Below, piece by piece: positions 15,702-23,070 of a DNA stretch of 39,364 nt. The stretch is from an uncultured Cytophagales bacterium (lineage in GTDB: Bacteria; Bacteroidota; Bacteroidia; Cytophagales; Bernardetiaceae). The stretch lies in the NCBI GenBank assembly GCA_937136415.1, contig CAKZOK010000096.1, forward strand, positions 1 through 39,364, written 5' to 3'. The notes below the pieces were generated by a model. The model ran no database searches. It saw only the letters and a list, made by a program, of their open reading frames with translations, and was not told the DNA's origin. Position numbers and translations under genes: made by a program. The first letter of the stretch is position 1, and each line of letters starts with the position of its first letter.

Positions 15702-16460
15702 TTAATTCAAATTACTCAGTCCAGAAGGAGTTCCTTTTATCAAAAAAAACTCATTAAAATCTGGCTCTTCGCTGATTTCTAACTTAACTTCTCCCACTTG
15801 TATAAGTTCTAAGATTGCCAAAAAGTTAAAAATTACCAAAACACGGTTTGGGCTTTCTTTTAATAATTCTACAAAATTTATTTTTCCATCTTTAAAAATT
15901 TTTTCAATTAGATATGTTCTTTGATTGTTTACGCTGTATGGATAAGGCTTTATGTTATTGAGTTTTGGCTTCGAAAGCTCATGTAATTCCATTACATTTT
16001 GGAAAGCCTTTAGGAGTTTGTACAAATCTACATCTTCCAAATCTACATCTTCTGGGCGTACTTTATTGAGTGATTTGAGTTCTGAAATAATATTTCCACG
16101 TCTTTCTCTAGCCAAAGAATCATCTTCCAAATTAGAAAGCTGTTGAATAACAGGACGAAAACGCTTGTATTCCAAAAGCTGCTGGATAAGTTCTTTTCTT
16201 GGGTCAATAATATTTCCTTCTTCATCGACTTGCTCACGAGGCAAAAGCATTTTTGCTTTTATTTGCATAAGCGTTGCTGCCACTACAATAAATTCACTCG
16301 CAAGTTCGATATTCATTTTTTCTAGCGCACGAATGTACTCCAAAAAATCAGTCGTTACTTTGGTAATCGGAATATCATAAATGTCTAATTCGTCCCTCTC
16401 AATAAAGAAAAGTAACAAATCAAAAGCTCCTTCAAAAACGGGTATTTTTATTTCGTACAT
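15702..16460 (-). CDS. scpA: Segregation and condensation protein A
   Basis: The 252-aa product is the kleisin ScpA. It begins YEIKIPVFEGAFDLLLFFIE, followed by RDELDIYDIPITKVTTDFLEY and ASEFIVVAATLMQIKAKMLL, the standard N-terminal SMC-binding helices. The C-terminal winged-helix part (FLAILELIQVGEVKLE, then EPDFNEFFL) is intact. ScpA bridges the SMC heads and recruits ScpB for chromosome condensation. No scpB is seen nearby. Four heptamer units of the ATTCGTA type fill the space immediately upstream of its ATG. Confidence 0.9.
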   Translation of the reverse strand: MYEIKIPVFEGAFDLLLFFIERDELDIYDIPITKVTTDFLEYIRALEKMNIELASEFIVVAATLMQIKAKMLLPREQVDEEGNIIDPRKELIQQLLEYKRFRPVIQQLSNLEDDSLARERRGNIISELKSLNKVRPEDVDLEDVDLYKLLKAFQNVMELHELSKPKLNNIKPYPYSVNNQRTYLIEKIFKDGKINFVELLKESPNRVLVIFNFLAILELIQVGEVKLEISEEPDFNEFFLIKGTPSGLSNLN

Positions 16461-16464
16461 TTTA

Positions 16465-16499
16465 TTTGAATTACGAATTACGGATTAAAAATTACGAGT
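16465..16499. repeat. Heptamer block, five units, upstream of scpA
   Basis: Five 7-bp units on the plus strand (TTTGAAT, then TACGAAT-type units including TAAAAAT) are the reverse complement of the ATTCGTA/ATTTTTA order found at 10941. The block ends 5 bp from the scpA ATG. Confidence 0.75.
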
Positions 16500-16548
16500 T
16501 TTTTGAGTGTAATTTTACTTTTTGTAATTCCTTAAAAACTATTTTTGC

Positions 16549-16806
16549 TCAATTAATATTTATAAAATTCAACACTTTTTCCATTCTACTGGCAACTTCT
16601 ATGTTGCTTTCTGCTCTAACAACTAACCATCTTTGTTGCTCAATTAGAAGCCTCATCATATCTTCATTGAGGTCGTATTGTGAAATATATTTTGCAACTA
16701 TATTATTAAATTTTAAAATAGTATTATACAAAATATCTTCATCTATATTTTCTTCAAAAATTTGAATTGAATTTATTAAATCCTCTTTGTCTTGTTTTGA
16801 TAGCAT
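16549..16806 (-). CDS. Small hypothetical protein next to the DUF1016 nuclease
   Basis: The 85-aa product is charged and helical (MLSKQDKEDLINSIQIFEEN, then QYDLNEDMMRLLIEQQRWLV). Its ATG lies 3 bp after the stop of the DUF1016 gene, so the two are almost certainly co-transcribed and probably translationally coupled. There is no signal peptide or known motif. It could be an accessory or protective partner of the nuclease, but that rests only on position. Confidence 0.65.
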   Translation of the reverse strand: MLSKQDKEDLINSIQIFEENIDEDILYNTILKFNNIVAKYISQYDLNEDMMRLLIEQQRWLVVRAESNIEVASRMEKVLNFININ

Positions 16807-16809
16807 AAC

Positions 16810-17814
16810 TTAAATTTCCTTATTTCTCTCAATAAATAATTTTTCTCGTTCTACTTCTGCTTTTAGTTCTTCTTCGGTAGGCAAATAGAGCATGTATTTT
16901 GAGGCGAAAAGATGTTTATTTTCACTCAAAACAGAATATTTTACAATCGTTTGGTCTTTATCAGTACACAAAATTAGTCCAATAGTTGGATTATCGTCTT
17001 CGGATTTGTATTTATCTTCATACAAACGAACATACATATCCATTTGTCCAATATCTTGATGCGAAAGTTCGGCAACCTTCAAATCTATAAGTACAAAACA
17101 TTTGAGCAGATAATTATAAAATACCAAATCTACATAAAAATGCTTTGTTTCTGTACTAATTCGTTTCTGACGAGCTACAAAAGCAAAACCTTTTCCAAGT
17201 TCTAATAAAAACTCATTGAGTTTGTCGATAAGAGTTTCCTCTAATTCAGATTCTAAATAGTTGCTGTTGTCTTTGAGTTGTAGAAACTCTAAAATATAAG
17301 GGTCTTTTAGGAAATCTTCTGGCGCAAGTTGTTTCGTTTTTTCTCGCATTTCATTCATTACTTCATTTCTATCAGAAGATGAAAGTAATCTTTCATAATA
17401 CAAAGAATTAATTTGACGGTTCAACGCTCTTGTACTCCAATTATTTGCAACTGTTTCTTCTATATAAAATTGTATTGCTTTTGGATTTTCTAAGCGCAAT
17501 AAATGACGATAATGTGTCCAACTCAATTCGTGACGCAGTGCGTCACGAATTGGAAAAAGTAGATAAAAATTTTTCATTCTCAACAAATTACTTCTATCAA
17601 ACCCACCTCCAAACTCTTCTTTGAGTTTTAAAGCTAATTCTTTCATTTGTGATTTTCCATATTCTGCACGATGTTTTCCCTCTTGCTCTTCTTCTATAAT
17701 ATGTTTTCCTACTAGCCAGTAGGTTTCTATGATAGCAAAATTAATTGTTTTGGCTACTTTTTGTTTGGAATCAAGAATTATTTGACGAATGGATTGGTAA
17801 AATATATCGTTCAT
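16810..17814 (-). CDS. DUF1016 / YhcG-family PD-(D/E)xK nuclease
   Basis: The 334-aa product has the DUF1016 N-terminal domain. It shows TYWLVGKHIIEEEQ, GKSQMKELALKLKEEFGGGF and ELSWTHYRHLLRLENPKA. The C-terminal nuclease domain shows FAFVARQKRI, FYVDLVFYN and VLIDLKVAEL, where D and DLK fit the PD-(D/E)xK core. Full length for the family. Such proteins are found near restriction-modification and other mobile or defence genes, and their exact role is not settled. The gene forms an operon with the 85-aa gene downstream. A perfect 29-bp palindrome lies inside the coding region (17524-17552), encoding the IRDALRHELS stretch. Confidence 0.85.
   Translation of the reverse strand: MNDIFYQSIRQIILDSKQKVAKTINFAIIETYWLVGKHIIEEEQEGKHRAEYGKSQMKELALKLKEEFGGGFDRSNLLRMKNFYLLFPIRDALRHELSWTHYRHLLRLENPKAIQFYIEETVANNWSTRALNRQINSLYYERLLSSSDRNEVMNEMREKTKQLAPEDFLKDPYILEFLQLKDNSNYLESELEETLIDKLNEFLLELGKGFAFVARQKRISTETKHFYVDLVFYNYLLKCFVLIDLKVAELSHQDIGQMDMYVRLYEDKYKSEDDNPTIGLILCTDKDQTIVKYSVLSENKHLFASKYMLYLPTEEELKAEVEREKLFIERNKEI
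17524..17552. repeat. Perfect palindrome inside the nuclease gene
   Basis: CAATTCGTGACGCA and its exact complement flank a single G. The 29 bp are read in frame and encode part of a motif otherwise conserved in DUF1016 proteins, so any insertion here would have kept the frame. Confidence 0.8.
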
Positions 17815-17860
17815 AGAGATTAATCATAAAGTTTAGACTACAAATTACAAAAAAATCAAA

Positions 17861-17897
17861 AGAGAACAGAATCAGAGTTTATCCATTTCTGTTCTCT
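17861..17897 (-). terminator. Terminator of the zinc-ribbon gene
   Basis: AGAGAACAGAA pairs with TTCTGTTCTCT over a 15-base loop. On the minus strand it is followed by a T-rich tract. It lies 24 bp after the stop of the 17921 gene. Confidence 0.75.
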
Positions 17898-17920
17898 GTT
17901 TTAAAATCTCTAAAGAAAAA

Positions 17921-18124
17921 TTAAAACTCCAAATCTTCATCATCAAATACTAATTTTTCATCACATTCAAAGCAAAAAAGTTCGGTCGGAGTATCATCTT
18001 CTACCAACATTGATTCTTGAAAGACAAGTTTTCCATCTTCTGCCGAAAACAAATCAAAATGATTGGGTTTGGTTACAAATTCGTTGCTTCCACACGATTC
18101 ACAAATATATTTTTCTGTTGCCAT
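17921..18124 (-). CDS. Small zinc-ribbon protein
   Basis: The 67-aa product has two CxxC pairs, YICESCGSNEF near the N-terminus and LFCFECDEKLVF near the C-terminus. This is the classic arrangement of a single zinc ribbon. The remainder is strongly acidic (VEDDTPTE, FDDEDLEF). There is no signal peptide, so it is cytoplasmic. Such small ribbons can bind nucleic acid or other proteins; nothing more specific can be said. Two tandem hairpins sit in the 5' leader and a clear terminator follows. Confidence 0.75.
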   Translation of the reverse strand: MATEKYICESCGSNEFVTKPNHFDLFSAEDGKLVFQESMLVEDDTPTELFCFECDEKLVFDDEDLEF

Positions 18125-18150
18125 AGTTGTTAATAGAATGTTTTATTGTT

Positions 18151-18206
18151 TTTTCCACACGCTAAAGCGTATAGTACATTTTTGCACACTAAAGTATATG
18201 CTACAT
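18151..18206. repeat. Two tandem related hairpins upstream of the zinc-ribbon gene
   Basis: Two units of about 28 bp share a CTAAAG loop region. The first stem is ACGCT-AA-AGCGT. The second keeps the loop with a weaker, A/T-rich stem around ACACTAAAGTAT. On the minus strand the stems extend by G-U pairs (TATACGC with GCGTGTG), so they would be stronger in the minus-strand leader. Confidence 0.5.
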
Positions 18207-18236
18207 AAATAGCCTACAAGTTTCAAATTTACATAC

Positions 18237-18275
18237 AAAAAAGCGTATTGCAGTAAATTACAATACGCTTTTTTG
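18237..18275 (-). terminator. Terminator of the plug-T9SS gene
   Basis: AAAAAAGCGTATTG and CAATACGCTTTTTT form a perfect stem with a ten-base loop and T runs both ways, downstream of the 18323 stop. Confidence 0.8.
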
Positions 18276-18289
18276 TATTTTTTCATAAA

Positions 18290-18316
18290 TCGTTTGTAAG
18301 GATACAAACAATGGTA
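18290..18316. repeat. Covarying-arm hairpin, copy C
   Basis: GTTTGT (18292-18297), loop AAGGAT, ACAAAC (18304-18309), tail AATGGT. Same loop and tail as copies B and A with different but complementary arms. It lies 7 bp after the stop codon of the plug-T9SS gene. Confidence 0.65.
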
Positions 18317-18322
18317 GATTTT

Positions 18323-19015
18323 TTAGTTTTGAATGATAAGTTTTCTATCAAAAACCTGATTTCCAATCTTAATTTTGATATTATATATTCCATTTTGGAA
18401 TGAATCAATATTCCAGTTAATTTTTTGTTTTCCTGTTTGATAAACTTCTTTACTTACTTCATGTTTTTCTAAAGTTTGAAGGTTATACATGATAATTTCT
18501 ACTTCTGATTTTTCTTTTAGATAAAAATCAATATTCACAAATTCAGATGTAGGGTTAGGGAAAATATTTATCAAAATTTCTTTTACTTCTTTTACCTCTT
18601 TTTCAATTATTTCTTTTTTAAGTGTAATAATAATTACGCCATTTTTTCCTCTAGAACCACAAAGAGCTGTTGCTGCTGAATCTTTTAGTACAGTAATTGA
18701 TTCAATATTTTTTGAATTAATTTTATTAAAAATAGAATCATTTTCTTGTGGAACTCCATCTATTATATACCAAGGTTGAGTGCTTTGCCTAAACGGCTTT
18801 TGAGAACGTATTACAACTTTTGTTGTTTTGGTTGTATCTTCTAAATTTGCTTTAGTAGAACGTTTATTAACTTGAAAACAGGCTAAACTTCCTGAAAGAG
18901 CTTGTGTAATATCCTGTCTATCTGTTCTATCTACTTGCCCAAAAGCTAAACTTTTTTGTACTACAACAAAAAACAAAACAGAAATTACAACGATGATTTG
19001 ATAGATTTTTTTCAT
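18323..19015 (-). CDS. Stand-alone TonB-plug-like protein with T9SS sorting domain
   Basis: The 230-aa protein has a signal peptide and then a complete SusC-type plug signature. DITQALSGSLACFQV (residues 35-49), VVIRSQKPF, PWYIIDGVPQ (81-90) and the block NIESITVLKDSAATALCGSR followed by GKNGVIIIT (103-131) all match TonB-dependent receptor plugs. There is no beta-barrel. After a charged linker (KKEIIEKEVKEVKE), residues about 148-230 are a T9SS type A sorting domain (INIFPNPTSEFVNIDF, then GIYNIKIKIGNQVFDRKLII). The protein is therefore predicted to be exported by T9SS to the surface. The plug is a known fold; its use as a secreted free domain is unusual. Terminators bound it on both sides. 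Confidence 0.85.
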   Translation of the reverse strand: MKKIYQIIVVISVLFFVVVQKSLAFGQVDRTDRQDITQALSGSLACFQVNKRSTKANLEDTTKTTKVVIRSQKPFRQSTQPWYIIDGVPQENDSIFNKINSKNIESITVLKDSAATALCGSRGKNGVIIITLKKEIIEKEVKEVKEILINIFPNPTSEFVNIDFYLKEKSEVEIIMYNLQTLEKHEVSKEVYQTGKQKINWNIDSFQNGIYNIKIKIGNQVFDRKLIIQN

Positions 19016-19069
19016 ATTGATAAATTGATTTTTAAGATAATTTGTATTTCATTCTTAAACTGTACGCAC

Positions 19070-19107
19070 AAAAAAAGCGAATTGCAGCAAGGCAATTCGC
19101 TTTTTGT
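19070..19107 (-). terminator. Terminator of leucine dehydrogenase
   Basis: GCGAATTGC and GCAATTCGC flank a six-base loop with long A and T runs. On the minus strand seven T follow the stem. It lies about 70 bp after the LeuDH stop. Confidence 0.8.
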
Positions 19108-19122
19108 ATGACAATTAAATAA

Positions 19123-19174
19123 ATTCGTAATTTTTAATTAGCTACGCTGATTATTTCGTAATTCGTAATTGTTT
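19123..19174. repeat. Heptamer block interrupted by a GCTACGCT segment
   Basis: ATTCGTA then ATTTTTA, as at 10941, followed by about 24 bp containing AGCTACGCTGATT, then further ATTCGTA-type units. The block ends at the LeuDH stop codon. The insert shares GCTACGCT with the hairpin copies at 3893 and 36386. Confidence 0.65.
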
Positions 19175-19175
19175 C

Positions 19176-20270
19176 TTATCTTCTAGTCTTAATATTTGCA
19201 ATCGAATCAATTCTTTTTTGAGCAATCTGAATTGCTACATCTTGTGCATTTTTATTTTCAGAAGCCGAAGTAGTAATAACTTCCAAACACATATCATAAA
19301 GCTCTTCTGTTTTTTTGTAAACCCATTCACTAGAAAGCGATGCAAACTCTGAATAAACATTAATGACACCACCTGCATTAATCAAGAAATCTGGAACATA
19401 AATAATTCCACGCTCCAAACACGCATTTCCATGAATGGTTTCATTTTTAAGCTGATTGTTGGCACAACCTGCAATAATTTGACATTTCAAACGGCTCAAT
19501 GTTTCGTCATTAATGGTTGCTCCTAAAGCACATGGCGCATAAATATCTACATCTAAATCATAAATTTCTTCAAGCCCTACAACTTCTACCTTATATTTAT
19601 CAGCAATTTCTTTCAAACGGTCTTCATACACATCGGTAACATAAATTTTTGCACCTTCTTTTAACAAATGTTCGATGATATATTCTCCTACATGACCTAC
19701 GCCTTGTACCGAAACTTTTTTGCCCTCCAAACTATCACTTCCATACATTTTTTTGGCTGCTGCTTTCATTCCCATATACGTACCCAAGGCAGTAAAAGGC
19801 GAAGGGTCGCCCGAGCCACCACGGCTTTGGTCTAGCCCCGTTACGTGTTTGGTTTCCATTGCAATATAATCCATATCAATCGTGGACATTCCTACATCTT
19901 CGGCAGTGATATATTTTCCATTAAGGCTTTCTACAAACTTTCCAAAACGACGCAATAGGGCTTCATTTTTTTGAGTACGAGCATCGCCAATAATAACAGC
20001 TTTTCCACCACCTAGATTAAGTCCAGCGATAGAATTTTTATAAGACATGCCACGAGAAAGACGAAGCGCATCAGTTACAGCTTCTGTACTACTTGCATAA
20101 TTCCACATTCTAGTTCCTCCTAAAGCAGGCCCTAAAATGGTAGAGTGAATACCAATAATGGCACGAAGACCAGAGTGTTTGTCTTGACAAAAAACGAGGT
20201 TTTCGTGTCCCATTTTTTGCATAATTTCCATTACAGAATCATTTGTCGGAGTTGTGAGTGTTTGTATCAT
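19176..20270 (-). CDS. Leucine dehydrogenase (Glu/Leu/Phe/Val dehydrogenase family)
   Basis: The 364-aa product is an NAD-dependent branched-chain amino-acid dehydrogenase. ILGPALGGTRMWNY, SYKNSIAGLNLGGGKAVIIG (Lys78 and catalytic Lys90) and ITAEDVGMSTIDM (Asp125) form the active site. SVQGVGHVGEYIIEHL is the NAD-binding GxGxxG. APCALGATIN and AGCANNQL are also diagnostic. It interconverts leucine/valine/isoleucine with the 2-oxo acids and ammonia, supplying branched-chain precursors for membrane lipids or amino-acid catabolism. The length matches LeuDH (about 364) rather than the longer glutamate dehydrogenases. Confidence 0.9.
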   Translation of the reverse strand: MIQTLTTPTNDSVMEIMQKMGHENLVFCQDKHSGLRAIIGIHSTILGPALGGTRMWNYASSTEAVTDALRLSRGMSYKNSIAGLNLGGGKAVIIGDARTQKNEALLRRFGKFVESLNGKYITAEDVGMSTIDMDYIAMETKHVTGLDQSRGGSGDPSPFTALGTYMGMKAAAKKMYGSDSLEGKKVSVQGVGHVGEYIIEHLLKEGAKIYVTDVYEDRLKEIADKYKVEVVGLEEIYDLDVDIYAPCALGATINDETLSRLKCQIIAGCANNQLKNETIHGNACLERGIIYVPDFLINAGGVINVYSEFASLSSEWVYKKTEELYDMCLEVITTSASENKNAQDVAIQIAQKRIDSIANIKTRR

Positions 20271-20718
20271 AGTTGAAAAGGAAAAAGGAGGTGTATTTGT
20301 GTTTTTTTGTTTTTTTCAGACGAATTAAATAAGGTAGTTTGCATTATTTATTCTATCAAACCAAATATTATTTTGAAGTCTGTTTTTTAATAGAATTTTA
20401 TTTGCAAAGTGTTTTTTTTGACTCTTTGTTTACAAAAATATAATAATAATTGAAAAAACTGCTATTTCATTGATAGTCAGTTGCTAACAGATGTAATTTT
20501 TATAAAAAAAATATTTCAAAAAAAAGACATATTTCAAAATAATAATTCACAAAACAAAATCATTACATTACAAAAAACTGAAAAACAAAAAAAAATCAAT
20601 ATAAAATTTTTATACAAAAATCTATAATAAATTTTATTTTTTTTTATACAGTTAATCTTTCTGATACATTTTGCGTTATTTTGTTTTTACTTAAAAAAAA
20701 AATAGTTTAGAAATTTTC
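20271..20718. other. 448-bp divergent intergenic region
   Basis: This is a very A/T-rich spacer between divergent leucine dehydrogenase and the membrane hydrolase. It holds long A tracts (20505-20610). A minus-strand TATTTTTG (20433-20440) fits the -7 box but lacks a -33 partner. A plus-strand TACATTTTG near 20665 is one base off. No hairpin or open frame of note. Confidence 0.4.
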
Positions 20719-21792
20719 ATGGATTCACTCACACAAATTGTATTAGGAGCAGCTGTTGGCGAACTTATCGCAGGGCGCAAAATAGGAAATCAAGCTATGC
20801 TTTGGGGTGCAGTTGCAGGCACAATTCCAGATTTAGATGTTTTAGCAAATCCTTTTTTGGATATTGTACAAGAGTTGCGTTGGCATCGAAGTTTTATGCA
20901 CTCTATTTTGTTTGCTTTTATGGCTGCGCCACTTTTGGGTTGGCTTTTTAATGTTTTGGGAACAAAATATAAACTCAAATTTTTGTCAGAAATGAGTTTT
21001 TGGAGATGGACACATTTATTTTTTTGGGGAATGATTACGCACTCTTGGTTAGATATTTTTACTACTTGGGGAACAAAAATATTTTATCCCTTTTCAGAAC
21101 ATGGTTATGCTCTCAAAACGGTTTTTGTAGTTGATTTTTTCTATACGATTCCTTTCCTTGTTTTACTTCTTTGGGCTAGATTTCTTCCAGTTTTTAAAAA
21201 AAATTCTTATAGCAAATCTTATAATACCAAACGTGCTTTTTTGGTTTGGTTTGGTGTAGGAATGTCTTCTTTTTATTTGTTGATGGGAGTAATTAATCAG
21301 CAGCGAGTAAATCCTATTTTTGAAGAAAACCTAAAGGCTCAAAATGTTGATTATCTTCGTTATGACACCAAAACAACACCTTTGAATATTTTGCTTTGGA
21401 ATAATATTGTCGAAACTGAAAAGGGTTATTACAGTGGTTATTATTCTGTTTTAGATGATAAAACGGAAATAAAATACCATTATTTTGATAAAAATTGGCA
21501 GCTTTTAGACCCTATAAAAGATAAGAAAAAAGTTCAGCAACTCATCGAAGTAACACAAGGATATTATATTGTAGAAAAAAAACAAGGAAAAAACAATACT
21601 ACTATTTATCAAATAAATGACCTTCGTTTTGGACAACTAGACGGCTGGCAAAATGGAAATGGAGATTTTGTCTTTACCTATTTAATTACAGAAGATAAAA
21701 ATGGGAATCTATCTTTCGAACAGAAAAGAAACAAATTTGATGAAGGTTTTGAGCTTGTAGGACAGCTTTTTGGGAGAGCATTAGGAAAATAA
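20719..21792 (+). CDS. Membrane-bound metal-dependent hydrolase, YdjM/DUF457 family
   Basis: The 357-aa product begins MDSLTQIVLGAAVGELIAGR, followed by GTIPDLDVLANP and LRWHRSFMHSILFAFM, the defining Asp/His motifs of the YdjM/YbcI family. THSWLDIFTTWGT and FYPFSEHGYAL supply the remaining polar residues. About five membrane segments occupy the first 200 residues. The C-terminal part, from about 205, is soluble (NNIVETEKGYYSGYYSVLDD onward). The family is annotated as inner-membrane hydrolase, but substrates are largely unknown. It is transcribed alone and is followed by a dense palindrome cluster. Confidence 0.8.
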   Translation: MDSLTQIVLGAAVGELIAGRKIGNQAMLWGAVAGTIPDLDVLANPFLDIVQELRWHRSFMHSILFAFMAAPLLGWLFNVLGTKYKLKFLSEMSFWRWTHLFFWGMITHSWLDIFTTWGTKIFYPFSEHGYALKTVFVVDFFYTIPFLVLLLWARFLPVFKKNSYSKSYNTKRAFLVWFGVGMSSFYLLMGVINQQRVNPIFEENLKAQNVDYLRYDTKTTPLNILLWNNIVETEKGYYSGYYSVLDDKTEIKYHYFDKNWQLLDPIKDKKKVQQLIEVTQGYYIVEKKQGKNNTTIYQINDLRFGQLDGWQNGNGDFVFTYLITEDKNGNLSFEQKRNKFDEGFELVGQLFGRALGK

Positions 21793-21798
21793 ACACAA

Positions 21799-21869
21799 CC
21801 GTCGTTGAGGTCTGAACCCTCAACGAGGTAAAAAATCCTCAACAACGGCTTTATGCCTCGTTGAGGGTT
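21799..21869. repeat. Interlocked palindrome element with four GTTGAGG/CCTCAAC motifs
   Basis: GTTGAGG occurs at 21804-21810 and 21860-21866, and CCTCAAC at 21818-21824 and 21837-21843. They can form two tandem hairpins. Alternatively they form two longer stems (799-810 with 837-848, and 815-828 with 856-869, all +21000) that cross like a pseudoknot. The tail AACGGC after CCTCAAC matches other hairpin copies. It may also end transcription from both converging genes. Confidence 0.65.
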
Positions 21870-21880
21870 TCGTTAATTAT

Positions 21881-22909
21881 TTATTCTTTCGGCAAAACAT
21901 TCGAAAACTCAAAAGGAGAAATTACTTCGCCTACTGTTACTTTATAACTTTGATTTTGGCTTTGCTCTATTCGCATAAAAAATGTCATTGTTTCATCAAA
22001 ATATTCCCACGTAGTGAGTTTGTTTGCATTTGTTTTGGCTGTTAGTTCGTGCTTCCAACCTATTTTTGTGTTTTCTCTAAAATAATCTATTTCTTGATAA
22101 TTGAGTACCGATGGAGGACGTAAATTTGTCTGAATTTCGTCTTCCAATTCTCTATCAATGGAATGAATATTTACTTTGCGTCCCAAAATAGTATGTAATT
22201 GCGTGCCTTCATTTCTCATATACAAATGAAGTGTTTCGCTTTCATTGACCAAACGAAACTCTTTTCCACTATTTCCATTATCCCAATCATATTGCCATTC
22301 TTGGACGGTTTCCCATGTTGTCAAATCAAAATCTACCAAAAAACCCGCTTTTATATTGATGATACTCAATCGCATGGGGTCAGCTTCTGGAGTATCCAAA
22401 ATACGTGGAACAATCGGACGCATTTTAGAGCTATTTTGTTTTTCTAAGTTATTATTACTTTGTGCATTTTGTCCTTTTTTCTGTAAATCATAGGGCGTTC
22501 GGAGCATAAATCTAGAGCCTCTAGCAGACGATGAAATAGCACTTGCTGTTGTCGGATTTTTTAATCCATAACGATATTTTACAAGTACATGACGAAGGGT
22601 TTGATTAGCTACTTTATTGTTATGCGCTTCTATCATCGAAGGGATTCTGAATAAATCTATAAACCACCAAATCCCAAAACCACCAAAAGTAAACCAATAC
22701 AAAAACTGTAAAATCCATTGATTGAGATAGGCATAATGTGTTCCAAAAACCAGCAAATTTAGAATATATGCAATAGAAGTGGTACGTGCTTGTCGGTTAT
22801 ATTCTTCAAAAAATTCTCTTTGTGCTTCTTGTGGTAATTCGGAAAGTTGAGCAGTAACAGCATACGGAAGCTCACGAGTGAGTGAAGGTGGTAATATTAG
22901 ATTTCCCAT
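21881..22909 (-). CDS. TM2-domain membrane protein with DUF4178
   Basis: The 342-aa product has an N-terminal soluble part, then two closely spaced membrane helices (about residues 45-90). Their pattern is IAYILNLLVFGTHYAYLNQW, then GGFGIWWFIDLFRIP, a TM2-type domain in which the usual FGAHRFY is altered to FGTHYAY. After a low-complexity Gln/Asn linker (about 145-160), the C-terminal half resembles DUF4178. It shows INIKAGFLVDFDLTTWETVQ, then RLVNESETLHLYMRNEG and YFDETMTFFMRIEQSQ. No enzymatic role is known for either domain. It converges with the hydrolase gene at the palindrome cluster. Confidence 0.7.
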   Translation of the reverse strand: MGNLILPPSLTRELPYAVTAQLSELPQEAQREFFEEYNRQARTTSIAYILNLLVFGTHYAYLNQWILQFLYWFTFGGFGIWWFIDLFRIPSMIEAHNNKVANQTLRHVLVKYRYGLKNPTTASAISSSARGSRFMLRTPYDLQKKGQNAQSNNNLEKQNSSKMRPIVPRILDTPEADPMRLSIINIKAGFLVDFDLTTWETVQEWQYDWDNGNSGKEFRLVNESETLHLYMRNEGTQLHTILGRKVNIHSIDRELEDEIQTNLRPPSVLNYQEIDYFRENTKIGWKHELTAKTNANKLTTWEYFDETMTFFMRIEQSQNQSYKVTVGEVISPFEFSNVLPKE

Positions 22910-23070
22910 TTAATTAAAATATTGACTTAATGTTTTTATTTTTTTAGCATATATGCTTTCATTATAACTTACGTAAAAATCTCTTAAAGGATTATAGAAA
23001 AAGGTTGATTTAGGAATATTTAGTGATTATAAATTTTGTTTCTTATCTTTCATTCCCTAACTTTTAGTTT

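Noticed and set aside
16466..16765. 99-codon plus-strand open frame
   Set aside because: It overlaps the 85-aa gene and begins in the heptamer repeat; the minus-strand gene has better context, 3 bp from its upstream partner.
16549..17814. Defence island around the DUF1016 nuclease
   Set aside because: No restriction, toxin-antitoxin, integrase or phage gene is nearby; the neighbours are housekeeping genes.
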